A stretch of 64,000 nucleotides of DNA. It comes from Sclerodactyla briareus. Its lineage: Eukaryota > Echinodermata > Holothuroidea > Dendrochirotida > Sclerodactylidae. The stretch spans positions 1 to 64,000 of the forward strand of contig JAODTK010000566.1 of NCBI GenBank assembly GCA_026419785.1, given 5' to 3'. The notes beneath the pieces were generated by a model. It searched no databases. It was not told where the DNA came from and saw only the letters and a program-made list of their open reading frames with translations. Each line of letters opens with the position of its first letter. Position 1 is the first letter of the stretch. A program made the position numbers and the translations under genes. Below, piece by piece: positions 1 to 11,300 of the stretch.

Positions 1-4
1 ACCC

Positions 5-2890
5 CTGTGATTCATGAAAAATAAATCAAGACTGTTCTTTGAACGCATTCACACTCTTAGACAACAACATTTTCAGGAAACAATTCCACCACTCATTGTT
101 CACTCTCTGCGAAGAAATATTTACGAATGTCCATTCTGCAGCGTTTGCCACAGAAGCTTGAGACAATGCCCTCTATTTGCAGTAACCTTTGAAATTCAAA
201 GACGTAGTGGAAAAACAACCGGCCATCGAGTCCATGGACATTTTAAAACCTGAATTCAAGTCACCCCCGCTTCCGCCTCAGCTCCATGGTAGTTAGACCG
301 AGACCACTTAATCGTTCCCCGTAAGATAACTTTTTCAGCCAGTGAATCATTCTAGTTGGCCCTACGTGACCGGTCTCAATTACCTGCTTGTCTTTTGAAA
401 AGTAGGGTCCACACTTGGTACAGAATACTCTAGGTTCGGTCTCACCATTTTGCTTACACAGCCTGCCAACAATAATCATTATCAAGAAAACTGAAGTACC
501 GTCTAATCAAGCCAAGATCCAATTTACCTCTTCTAGCAGCTTCGGCACCTGCTTGGAAGGTTTCAAGAAGAATCAAAACAATACCCCTATATCTTTTTCT
601 GAAATCACCTCCTGACTATTCGGCATTCAACTTGAAGGAAGCGTTGCGATTGGTGAAACCAAACTGGCATAACTTTGCACTTGTCTACATTGAAAACATC
701 TGTTCCAGTTCCGGAGACCATTGGAAATTCTCTCCGATCCCTTTGCACACTAGCAGCATACTCATTCGAACCGACCTCCCCGATACAACTTAGTATCTTC
801 AGCGAACTTCTTAACCCTTGCATGAACAGAACCTTCAAATCGTCAATATAGCCACGAAACAGGAGCGGGGCCCAAAAACCGATCCTGGGGAACACCACTA
901 TGACCTTTTGCCAAGAAGACGACCGCCCATTAATTACAACTCGTTCCCTATTATGAGCCACTCACGAATCCACTTGAGTACATTCCCCTCAATACCAAAG
1001 CTCTCGACAACTTGAGCAAGAGACGCTCATGAGGAACCTTGCAAAGCTTTCTGAAAGCCAGGAAAATTATATCAACCATCATTGCCGTTGTCAACAGAAC
1101 AATTAACATCTTCCATAAATTCCAGATAGATTAGGCAAACACGAACGATTCTTCTAACCCCATCGAGATCTCTAATCCACTATGCTCATTGAAATAATCA
1201 CCATATGATCCCGATGATTGATCTCCATTACCTTGCAGACACACTAGTAAGACTGACTTGCCTGTAATTACAATGAAGAGGCCGTTACCTTTGCTTGAAA
1301 ATAGGAGAAACTTTGCTCTCCTCCAATATCCGTACAATAACCTTCTTTTAGAGTCTTAGTGAAAATAATAGCTTGGAACGGGACACTCGTCGCAAAGGAT
1401 TTTAGTAAGAAAAGGATTAACTCCGTCAGATCCAGGACTTTATCACTTTTGAGCTTCTGCAGTTTCTTCCTTTACTACCAGACGAACACCCCATAGTACC
1501 AATAACCCTGGCGGAGAACCTCGCACTGGTCAACAAAATTATCCACGTTCTCATGAGTAAACAGAACGAGAAGTAATTATTAAGAACCTTATCCATCTCC
1601 TGGCTATCGCTGATTGTCCCTACCCGAGTTGGAATTCTTCAAAGGACCAATGCCTGTCCTGACTTTTGCTTCCCCTCACATAAGAGAAAAATGCACGAGG
1701 ATCTTCTCCTTGATATAGAGAGGCATCTGCCTCTCGACATCAAGTTGTGCACCAGAAACTAACCTGGACAGCTTTTGCTGACTTTTCAATGCCTAGATCG
1801 ACACGGACCCAGAAGAACGATAAAGTCGCGATAAATGTCGCTTACGTTTCATGGCCAGAAAAACTGTCCTTTGCTCATCCAAGAAGGCCTCTTTTTCTTA
1901 CTGTTCTTACTGCGACGTTTCCTTCCTCCAAGTAAAACGTAACTTTTCATAACCTCTTAAAAACCTTTTCAATGAACCATTCCAAGAGTCAAGCCAGCAT
2001 TCGTACTTTCTAACATTTTGCCATCTACTCTTTGCTAAAAAACCTGGAAATGCCATCCACATCGGCCTTTCCGAAACAGGAAACAAGCTCTACACTCCGT
2101 GGAATTGCAGAACAAGACACATTGAAATCTAAACTATCGTGATCACTTGCACTCGAGCTTACCCAAGCTCTCAACATTATCTACAGACTCTGATCACTGC
2201 TCACCTAAATCCACAATATGCTTTTCGGTAGGAAAATGTACATGCTTAGAACGGAAACATCCTGCGTGACATTGAAAAAGCAGTCCTGACTGCCACTAGT
2301 ACGCATTAGACCAAGAATATCTGGATCATTTGAAATCACCCATACTAATTGTACTCTTCCCGAAACTTCGGAAAGTCAGGTCGAAAGAAAAGAGTGTTGT
2401 CTTCAGAGCTATTGGATCACGATAAACAACGCCAACTAATAAAGGACTGGGAGCCATATGAGTTAACGGGAATTTCCGACAAGTTACAAAACTTAAACCA
2501 ATATCGGCCTTCTCACAACTATTCAAGTCATACCTCACATACACCAAACCTCCACCCCAATCCCACGGAAAGTATCTATCCTATCTTGCCTATAAACAAC
2601 AAAACCAGGAGGGTGAACTCGGCTTTGGAAATATCACTGTTCAACCTACGACTCTGTAATACCCATGACGTCAAGTTGCGTTCCTTGACTAAAATCTGCA
2701 AACTCATCACAAACTTGTTTCCTGACGACTTTGAACATTAGCACGAGAAAGACCGCTGGCAACATATCTATCGCTAAACTGCTGACCCCCCTCGCCACTA
2801 CCCCCCACTGCTGATGCTTACTATTTACAAACCTGCCGAGTAAGCCGACGGTGATTCCTGAACACCCTCGCCCCAATTTATTTTAACAAC
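5..2890 (-). mobile_element. CR1-like LINE, degenerate, endonuclease + reverse transcriptase
   Basis: A non-LTR retrotransposon read on the minus strand. Near 2,672-2,649 the frame reads DVMGITES, like the N-terminal part of an AP-endonuclease. GVVYRDP lies near 2,433-2,413 and MGDF near 2,343-2,332, matching the later endonuclease blocks. The reverse transcriptase follows: WRRAK near 1,325, DYFNEHS near 1,200, RERVVINGRSSSW near 949-910, PLLFRGYIDDL near 868-836 and FNVDKCKV near 697-674. The C-terminal block LKKLSYGERL..LGLTTMELRRKRG lies near 335-264, and a VNEWNNLPENVV-like tail ends near position 5. The order and motifs are those of the CR1 group. Frames are broken repeatedly by indels and stops, so it is dead. 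Part of it may continue left of the window. The 5' limit is uncertain; 2,890-3,400 may include its 5' region. Confidence 0.85.
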
Positions 2891-5700
2891 CCTTCCACGG
2901 CAGGAATTGGACCAACACTTGCCTAACAGTGAAGCCCCCTCACCATTAAGAAGTGAAGATCCATCCTTAGCGAAAGATCCCTTCCTCCCCCGAAACACGA
3001 ACAAATCCACAAACTGAACGCCCTCGCCAGCACACTCTAAACTTTAACCACCTATTAGACCCGCTAATCTCTACCCAGCAACCGCGACCGTCAAACCTAG
3101 GACAATGCCACAAATCGCGACTTCGACCTAGTGGACTTCAGCCTCCCAACAGTTCCGAATCGGGATCTTAGGTGTCCTGACTGTCACCCCGGAGATTATT
3201 AGTGCTATCTCTACAACCACCCCCTCCTCATCCTCCGACGATCCGTTTACCCATCGCAACTATATCCTCCACCCTAGCTCCCGGGTACAAACGCGCGTAC
3301 TCTTCAGCTTATCCACGCGACTAAATTCCCCTGTCCACATACCGGACAACGCATCCCCGACTGATTTGCCCTAAGTTGGTTCTGGACGCACCGTTATATA
3401 CTTAATCATCTTACTATATTGGGCATAATTTAAAATATCACCTAACTTGGGTTGAAAAAATGAATGAAAAGAACTGTTTGCCATTAGCAATATACGGTGT
3501 ATACTGCTAGGACTATTTCCAATCGCAAGGGCGCAGTCTTGTGGGGTCGTGAAAAAGTTGGGGACTCTTTGGAAGTCCTCCTATACCTATGTGTTGCACT
3601 CTGACACCTGGGACCCTCACTTTCAGCCAGGAGGAATTGGCGCCCCTTGAACTATTCGCAAACCACATTGTGGCCCGTGCCAGGTTGTTGGAGCACATCA
3701 GTAAACAATTGGGTCCTCATGCATTCGTAGTCTACTGCAGAATAATAAATTCGTTAATGAGAAAAAAGTGCTGATGAGCTTGCCAGTCGTACGTGCCCCT
3801 TTTGTTTTTAGCATCAACATGTTTTTTGCCTAAACGTCAGGAAAGCAGCCCCGCGCGCGCCAAGCGCGCTGAAAAATGTTGCCATGTTTCTCGGGCGTTT
3901 GATTGCAAATTCAGCCAGTCAGCATACATTTTGGTCATTCCTCACTTGCCTTTTTCTGTCCGATTGCCCCATTATTGTCAATTTTTGCCCTAATTTTTCA
4001 TCTCAGAATAACTTTGCGCTCTTCAAAGGGCGACGCAATTTGGTAAGATCCGAGTCAGAAGTCGAAGCAGCTTGGATTTACAATAATGATTGTTAACAAA
4101 CTATGTAGCCTAGTTATTCTGGCCAGGCTGGGCGTAGCTCCCATGTGATTTATTGGGTGGAGGTATTTCCGGCCTGCGAAATTAGTAGTGGCCATTGATT
4201 TCATGTTGTCAGAAAGAAAGGAAACCTTAGAATCCGCCATGCGTTCTAGATATTAATTTTCACTTCCCTCTGTCGGCAGCCAGTGACGTAAGACATTTCT
4301 GACTAGCGAGGGCAACATTTATCAGAGGCCCTGTGATAGGGGGTCTCAGACCGTCAGGGTTTACCTCTCCCTTTGAAAATTTTGGTTTTTAGGTGCTATT
4401 CTGCTCTAAAATGTGATTTTTTTTGTGCGAAATGTGCTGTCCTCACCAAGGACAGTAAAGTCTCTTCTTTTGGTTATTGGCCTGATTCCTACCTTCTATG
4501 GAAACTACTTAGTTGGGGTCTAGGGAGAACTGCCTGGAAGTCAGACCGGTTGGCCCATTCTATAGAACCCAGGTTATAATTTTCGTTTTTGCTCTAGGCT
4601 CTTAACCCGTTTCTTTCGTCGACGGAAATTTTGACTGAATTCCCATAAAGCTGTTGAATTTGTGTTGGCATGCATGATGTGAGAACACACAAAAGTCGAA
4701 AGGTTCTAATTTCGGGTCACGGTTTCCTTGGTTATTCTAGCTTGAAAAACAAGAATGCTCTCATCTTTGCTAGAATTATACATTTCTCGGCCACGGTTCT
4801 GTTTACGAACATAACATATTCCATTCCTATATAGCGCATACAATGTAGGGAACTATCTCGACACACACATCCAACACTTGTTTGCCTCTCGTTTCCGTCA
4901 TTAGGCCACGACTTTGTTTTGTTGAAATTGAAGTTCAAAATATATATTTTTCAACTTGGATTGCATTGTCTGTCGATGGCCTTCAGCTGGCTAGAAAGGC
5001 GATGTCTAGTAAGGAATTTATAGAAAAATTAGTCCCAGAATTACAAATTGCACTCAAAATAATTCTTCGCCAGGGAATCTCATTACTCAGATACCTAAAC
5101 GGACGAAGTTTTTGCTTTTGCATATTTCTTGGAGAAGCGATAAAATCACAACGTCCAAACTTGACAAGATGACAAATTTTGCTCAACTTCGGGCTTTCGA
5201 CAGAAGAATCGGCAATCTGTGACATTGTGGGCCATGTATAACCACTTTGCATGTTTGTATGCTGAATTGTGCCTATCTCTGCCCAGCGGTTGTTCCTTTC
5301 CTCGATCTCAAACTTGCTTTTTATACTTCCATAATGTGGTTGGAGTCACTCTGACTCCTCCTCGCCTCATATGCCAACGCCCGCTTCTTAGTTATAATCA
5401 TGGACATTTTATTGATTGTGAATACTAACCTTCGTTTTAGATTTGTTTCCTTTGTCTCCTTAATTTCTAGTACGAAACTTGCATAAAAGCATTCATATCG
5501 CCAGAAATATGCTTCAACATCGCATCGCCAGCGACACTATAGAAGCACCGATACAGTCGTCTGCCGCGCGCGCGCACGGAATTTGGGAAATCGGGTTCAG
5601 AATCTGGTCACAAAGGCCACGTGGGGGTCTTTGTGAGTCTGCTTCTCAATATTTTTCAGCCCACCCAGCCACTTAACGATAACGGTGTGGTGACGGACAT
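2890..5700. other. unassigned interval
   Basis: No gene recognised. The first 500 bases are C-rich on the plus strand and may be the 5' region of the adjoining LINE. 3,845-3,870 is a short CG-rich patch rich in GCGC. Several 60-96 codon frames overlap here on both strands, but none has a recognisable motif or convincing splice sites. Confidence 0.5.
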
Positions 5701-5815
5701 GTACTTTCGTCCTTCATCGAGGATCACAGTGGGGGGGGGGGGGGACATTTGATATGATGTGCCCCCACTTGAAAGTGGGGGGGGGGACGTGTCCCCCCTT
5801 CCCCCCCCAATCGAC
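5680..5815. repeat. G/C fold-back repeat, copy 1
   Basis: A run of 14 G (5,731-5,744) is followed by ACAT, a TTGATATG loop, ATGT and a C run. Next come CCCCCACTT and AAGTGGGGG around GA (5,762-5,781), then GGGGGGAC and GTCCCCCC around GT (5,781-5,798). Three nested or chained hairpins thus share G and C tracts. A second diverged member of the same family lies at 62,580-62,700. This looks like a dispersed fold-back repeat, not a gene. Confidence 0.75.
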
Positions 5816-5819
5816 GTCC

Positions 5820-6262
5820 ATTGTGACCAACGTTTTTTCATTGTAATTTCGCTTTTGTTTTCTCTTTTAGTATATACGTTCAACACACAATAGTACTCCC
5901 CACTAATGGTTTTCTGTTATTGTTTTTCTACTAAATATATATTTGACACTGATTTGCTCAAAACTTGCAGCAGGGCCAGTAGACCTTTCGCTATATACTA
6001 TACCAAGCCCCCCGTGAAGATTGTTCAGTCGGGAGGCGCTTCCCTTCAGTTAGTTATTCTTACGGAATTGATCTAGGATTGAACACAGTACTCTGCCTTG
6101 AAACGGGAAATGGAACGAGGTGTACAAGCCACTGCCTGCATACAGGTTTACCCAATGAGGGTTGGCATACTTCCAGTTCAATGGACGACAGAACGACGAT
6201 ACAATCCTCGTTCCCTTTGAGGCACGCACTCCAATAGGCCGGGAGTTACCTGCTCCGTAGGT
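5820..6262. other. unassigned interval
   Basis: Non-repetitive sequence between the fold-back repeat and the (TA)n tract. I see no supported exon or RNA gene. Confidence 0.4.
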
Positions 6263-6264
6263 TA

Positions 6265-6455
6265 TAATATATATATATATATAATATATATATATATATA
6301 ATATAATATATCTATAGATATATATATATTAATATATAATATATATATATATATATAATACTTTATATATATATCTATATATATATATATCTCTATATAA
6401 TATATATATATATTATTTCTATATATTTATATACTATATAGTTATTATATATATC
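6265..6455. repeat. imperfect (TA)n microsatellite
   Basis: About 190 bases made almost wholly of TA dinucleotides, with occasional C or extra A/T interruptions. Confidence 0.95.
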
Positions 6456-6667
6456 AACATCTTCCTATTCCCAAGTCGATACAGCTCCGCAAGCTTTACG
6501 GAACCTTCGTCATAATTTTACAACTCGGTGAAGTGGTCTGCGCGGCAGTTACTATTCGTCTTCTTAGAATTATATTGCACTGGACAAATAAGCTTATGAA
6601 ACTCGATCGTTGACTCCTTCAACTGCGGAATTGCCCAGTGACAGTTACTTTTTTTTTTACATTTTTT

Positions 6668-7067
6668 AAGTGACTGAAGCGTCTCCCAGTCTTTCTGTGA
6701 TAATTATTGCTTACACCTCCTCGGCTAACTTTGGCTGAGTGCAATGATTGTAATTGCAACCCCCCATCGCCCGTTTTGTTTGTAAGTGACGGAGCGTCCC
6801 TTCTTTCCTGTACTAAGATTGCTTACATGACTCGCTATTGTGGGCTGGCAATGATTGTACTTGCACCGCCATCGCCATTTTGGTTCGTAAGTGACGAGCG
6901 GTCCCGGTCTTTCCTTTACTAATGTTGTTACATGCTCGCTACTGTGATGGCATGATTGTAATTGCACCCTCACCTTCATTTTTTTTGTTTTTTTGCAAGA
7001 AAGGAGCGTCCGTCTTCCTGTACTAATGAATCGCTTGCTCTTCGCTCTGTGCTGGCACTGAATTGTT
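6668..7067 (+). repeat. ~105-116 bp minisatellite, about 3.6 copies
   Basis: Four successive copies begin near 6,668, 6,784, 6,889 and 6,998. Each starts with an AAGTGAC(G)GAGCGTC-like block, then CTTTCCTGTACTAA, a TGCTTACATG-like block, a GGCAATGATTGTAATTGCACC block and a CATCGCCATTTTG block. Spacing is 116, 105 and about 109 bases, and the last copy is partial. Divergence between copies is high, so the array is old. The frame at 6,962-7,285 crosses the array and is not credible as a gene. Confidence 0.85.
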
Positions 7068-7069
7068 TA

Positions 7070-7970
7070 TTGGAGCCAACAGGCGCCTACTCGTCGTTGA
7101 ATCATGTTTCATTAGGGGTGTTGCTCAGGATCTGTCAGAGTCCTCATCTTCACAAATCACCAGCTTTTTACCCCAAACTACACCCGTTCAATCGTGATTG
7201 CTCCAATTCAACGACTTCCGATAACATGTCAAATGCGTGTTTTCCAAGGTTGACTTCGGTTGACCTCAGACCAGTCTCAGACTAGCTCACGAATGATTAA
7301 TGAAATGTTCATGTTCGTACAGTCCAGCGCAATCGCTCCCCTTATAACTCGAAGAGCCTTGTTGGCATTCAATCATTCAATTTTATTGAAGAAAAAAAAA
7401 ACATGCAAAAAGAGAATGCGATCATGAGACTAGAAGGGTGACCCAATTTGAATACTTATGCCTCCTCGACAGGTTCGTTAATACGGGAGGTATGGGTGGT
7501 GTGACATCCCTGTAAGAATGGTCGGTGTCTGAGCGTGTCTTTCAGTGACGATCCCGTAATAGGCTCACGAATACAGTCATTTCAAATAACAAGTTGATCC
7601 CCATCTGCCAATGTAAAGTGTATACGCTCTTGCACACTAATGTGTCAATAATACAGGCTGAAATCAATCAATCATCAATGTATGGCGATGGTTAACGCAT
7701 TAACAAAAACGACAACGTACATCAAAACTGCTTCCGCAATAACATCAGAACAATAGTTTATCCTGGTTTGCAATTAGGACGATCGGCTTGATGTGGGTTA
7801 ACTTACTCCGTCACAGATCGGACAACGAGTTCAATTTTTCGTTCACTCTTCTCCAAATGACTGTCATGCTTATATTTATAACAAGTCAACGACGATCTTT
7901 GTTCCTTACAAAGGTCCTATAATGGACCTCAGTTCGAGGGGAAATTAAATACTAACATATTTTATTTCAT
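7070..7970 (+). other. unassigned; possible retroposon 3' tail at 7,655-7,680
   Basis: No coding evidence. The segment near 7,655-7,680 ends in ATCAATCAATCATCAATG after CAGGCTGAA, a style common at the 3' tails of LINE- or SINE-derived copies. The 5' extent of any such element cannot be set by eye. Confidence 0.3.
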
Positions 7971-7978
7971 GATCATAG

Positions 7979-8125
7979 TACATTGGCACATTGGGGCATA
8001 GAAGTCTGTATTACATTGAGATGACACAAACCTACAATGTCCCGGTTGTTGCCACGTCTCAGCCTTGGACGGCAAGTTATCAACAATTCAATATGCGGGC
8101 CGTGGTGGGCAACAGCGGTGGGAAG
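7979..8125 (+). CDS. candidate exon 1 of an unrecognised host gene
   Basis: The exon follows a good acceptor: a perfect TACTAAC branch-site word at 7,950-7,956, a T-rich stretch, then ATAG ending at 7,978. The frame is open from the acceptor (YIGTLGHRSLYYIE) through an ATG at 8,021 that has G at -3. It continues MTQTYNVPVVATSQPW and ends ..RAVVGNSGGK. The most likely donor is AAG|GTGGAA after 8,125, which is phase 0 but has a poor match at positions +3 to +6. This part is more GC-rich than its surroundings. It could be an internal coding exon, or an exon with 5' UTR and the start at 8,021. No domain is recognised. Partner exon: 10,394-10,732. Confidence 0.4.
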
Positions 8126-10393
8126 GTGGAAAAGGGGTGGAGACATCGTTTTACCACAAATTACATTTGCAATTCGAGCGTTCTAGAGCAGATTTTTTTC
8201 TCTCCTCTCCCCAATGGGTGATTCGCCTTTACTGAACCGGACCTGTGTATTGTCTCTGTGATCGGAAAGGCGTGAAGTAAAGTAGGCGAGTCATGCTTAG
8301 GCTTAGCCTGGCTATAGCAGCCTACCAATTAACTAAAACCACCCTCATGTTGAAGTGAAACTGTTGGCAACCTCCTTCCACTGACACCAGTGGCGTAGGC
8401 CGAGATAGAAAGGGGGTAGGTGTCCAAAACCCCCATGCTCCAAGTGTTAATATTTTTTTAACACAACAAATTAGTTTTCGCAGTTCAGTAAAGCTTTTCA
8501 GCTGTTATTAGCCACATATTGCAGTAGTGTGTTCAATGGCACATGAATTTTACTTTATTTGCAATAGGGAGGGTGAAGCCCATTATGAAGGCGCACTTCC
8601 ATCGGGTTTCGACCTCAAAACCCCGTTATGACAAGTCTCTGCGTTCGCTACTGCACTGCCATACCCACACTTGCAACAATAACAGCGTCTTTATGCATGA
8701 AAAATAAAGACTAAACCTGCTTGTACTGGACCACAGTCTGGGTCCACGGCACCCTGTGTGACATCTTGTTTGGGCTTAGATAAGTATTTGAAGTAAGTAG
8801 AAAATGGCTGCATGCGATACAGAGTTCTCAATAGGTCCGTAGCTATTTCGTCAGGAAAATATTGCTAACCATGGGAGTTACTTTCAATTTTAAGCTGCTT
8901 GACAAGTCAATGTGATCGCAACAACTTCCCCTAAAGGTTGGAAATAAACACCTAGGTGTAACCTTATAGTAGTGAATTTCCACTCCATATTTATCTTATT
9001 CAAAATAACGCACTATGAATGAAAGAATGAAAGTCTACCTTTCAAAATCGCGAAAACGTCTTGTTAAGACTTATTTGAAACTCCAATGCGAACAGAACCA
9101 CACTCTGTACGCAGGGAAATGCGCAAGGGCTGCCCCGTAGAAAGAAAAAAATAATTATGAAGCAGTTTCTTCAATCGCAATTTTGAAATTGAAGAAATCA
9201 TACACACAAAGTTTTTATGTATCAGTAGATGTTCATTATCTTCAAATTGGCAATCTTCAAACCTGGGGTCTTGGGGAAAAAATTTTTATATCAATGAGTA
9301 TAATCTGATTCGTGAGTGTCGGCATGGCTTCAGAGAGAAAAAAAACTTTCGTGCCTGACTAACCTACTGGAATTTATGGAAGATTTTTATAATTCTATTA
9401 CCTGCAGTTGAGCTGTTGATATTATGTTCTCGGACTTTAAAAAGCTGTTGACAAGGTTTGCCTCACGAACGTCCTCCTTTTTTAAAGTGGATAGTTTGGG
9501 TACACACAGTAATGTTCTGAGGTCGATTCAAGAGTGCGTCACAAGTGGGCGAGAGAGAGAGAGTTGTCCCATTATGGGCGTTTTCTAGCAGAAGGCGATG
9601 TTCCCCAAGGTCATCTTACGATTCGAAGATCCGTAAAACATAGATTTTTTGTGCTGAACGACGCGATTTGCATTCAGAGAAGTGACTTTTTTTCGAATGA
9701 TGATGTTGAATTGCTCAGAGGGGATCAGACAGAAATGGTCTACGATTGGCAAGTATTTTAACGCCGAAAAATGTGGCATGTCGGTGATTAAAGCCAACGC
9801 GTCTTTCAGTTTAAATGGTAAAGGAAATCGATGCGATGAATTGAAAGAAAGAACCGATGATGTTGCTAGGAAAGGTAATTTGATCCTCAGCTTGAGAAAC
9901 GTAATTTCAGCGTTTTGGAAAACGACAGTTGTCAGGCTGTTGGCAGGAATTCACCTGGCGTATTGTATTGAAGTTGATTCCCTATATTCACGAAATACAT
10001 GCTGCTAATGGAGGGAGTTCGAAGGAAGGCTACGATGATAATTCATTCATAATTCAGGAAAATAATCATTGAGTGTCACACAGGTCATATATAAATCCCA
10101 CACCGAGAAAACTGAACACAACAATTACGTTGAAGAAAATATATTACATTAACTAATTAGGATAAAATGATAATGGATTACAATATCCTACTCTTGTGCA
10201 CGGAGAGACAACAATACAATCACAATACTCCCTTAAATCCACAACTATCATTCTCCATGTCATCACAAAATACACCGTCACCACTGTCATAATGCACAAA
10301 TAAATTTTTCATATCAATAATCGGAATAATAAATTGATCGAAGCTGGATATAAAACGTAAAGTTCATAGACTAATCTGTTTGTCTCTCTATAG
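8126..10393 (+). other. candidate intron of the 8-10.8 kb gene
   Basis: If the two flanking exons belong together, this 2.27-kb interval is a phase-0 intron. It holds a CR1-like LINE relic in its second half (9,270-10,075). 8,130-9,270 shows no recognisable feature apart from a G/C-rich patch near 8,385-8,440 resembling other G-tract repeats. It ends in a pyrimidine-rich stretch and TATAG. Confidence 0.35.
9270..10075 (+). mobile_element. CR1-like LINE reverse-transcriptase fragment
   Basis: Plus-strand relic with RT blocks in order. A QHGFR-like block reads CRHGFREK near 9,317-9,340. A FLDFKKAFDKVPHERLLLK-like block spans about 9,415-9,490. SGRERVVINGR-like sequence is near 9,547-9,580, DVPQG near 9,597-9,612, YFNAEKC near 9,755-9,775, ASFSLNGK near 9,799-9,825, and LAYCIEVDSLY near 9,954-9,985. 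Several frame changes separate the blocks. The N-terminal RT and the endonuclease are missing, consistent with 5' truncation. It is similar in type to the CR1-like element at 5-2,890 but on the other strand. Confidence 0.8.
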
Positions 10394-10732
10394 TCTCCAA
10401 CGCCGAGGCCTCTTTCCAGAAAGGCACCACCCATGGAGTCGCCTCCAATCTACAGCGAGTGGCTCCCAGGGTGGACTTCTAGCGGGTACAAAACCCCGAG
10501 CCAGGGTTACGGCCCACGAGTATATGTGTACGGGATGCCTAAGAAATACACGGATTCACTCCAGATAATTTGGGGAAAGGCAACGCCGTCTGAACTGTTC
10601 CGCTGGAACAATAGTGAAACTGCAATGGACTATGTCCTGCCAAGCCGGAACACTTATGTAACCATACGGTGCCCAATTAGAAAGACGAGACGCGAAAACC
10701 GTGCTTCAAGACAACAGTTTGAACCAGTGTGA
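10394..10732 (+). CDS. candidate terminal exon of an unrecognised host gene
   Basis: A pyrimidine-rich tract and TATAG (AG at 10,392-10,393) precede a frame open from the first base for 112 codons to a TGA ending at 10,732. It reads SPTPRPLSRKAPPMESPP.., then SEWLPGWTSSGYKTPSQGYG, YVYGMPKKYTDSLQ, WGKATPSELFRWNNSETAMDY and ends RASRQQFEPV. It is proline-, tyrosine- and tryptophan-rich, with a basic tail (RKTRRENR), no signal peptide and no membrane segment. It starts in phase 0, matching the phase-0 end at 8,125. GC content is visibly above the flanks, and AATAAA follows 46 bases after the stop. I recognise no family. A smaller internal ORF from the ATG at 10,433 would give 99 residues. This is the strongest host-coding candidate in the window, still unproven. 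Confidence 0.5.
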   Translation, partial: SPTPRPLSRKAPPMESPPIYSEWLPGWTSSGYKTPSQGYGPRVYVYGMPKKYTDSLQIIWGKATPSELFRWNNSETAMDYVLPSRNTYVTIRCPIRKTRRENRASRQQFEPV

Positions 10733-10777
10733 CACCAACGCCCAAAACACTCGGCTTGCGTTGGGCCACACTTCACA

Positions 10778-10783
10778 AATAAA
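10778..10783 (+). promoter_or_regulatory. polyadenylation signal AATAAA
   Basis: Canonical hexamer 46 bases downstream of the stop of the candidate terminal exon, on the same strand. The spacing gives a short 3' UTR. A lone hexamer is common by chance in AT-rich DNA, so its weight comes only from position. Confidence 0.4.
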
Positions 10784-10789
10784 ACAAGA

Positions 10790-11300
10790 GGACAATCCTG
10801 GGAGTTGAATTATATCATCGGCCATCACTGAAAATTTAGTTCTTTAGAAATTCAGAACCTTCAGACACGATTACTGCATGAAATCCCCTGGGTTAGCTGT
10901 CTAAACCAGCGTTGGTTGCACTATAAGTGTGCAATGGCAGGCGACGGTCTAGGATTCTGGTGTGAGTTTTCTACGCCAGGTCTCAGACGCCTGGTTAGGT
11001 TTGAAAGTGAAGTCTGCGAGGTGTTCCGACTCTTTCGATCGGTGGAGAAGATGCCATCCGGAGGATATGACTGAGTACAAAAAATATTGTAGCAGTCATT
11101 CTCCAAATACATTAGGGCTAGGCTACATTTCTTCCCGGGTTTCTCTCAGCTGAGGGAGAGTAGAGGAGTGGGTGGGGGGGGGGGGGGTTTGGGGGTTGTA
11201 GCGGACGCGGGCGAGCGAGCGTTTTTGTTAATCGGTCATGTAGCGATGTACCCGCCCGCACCCGCTTGGATTTCGTAATTCGATTTAATTCAGTAATTAA
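10790..11300. other. unassigned interval with G17 tract
   Basis: No supported gene. A G homopolymer of about 17 lies at 11,171-11,187, continuing into TTTGGGGG. The 63-codon frame at 10,962-11,153 has no recognised motif. Confidence 0.5.

Noticed and set aside
2349-2741. 130-codon plus-strand gene
   Set aside because: It is the antisense shadow of the CR1-like endonuclease region on the minus strand.
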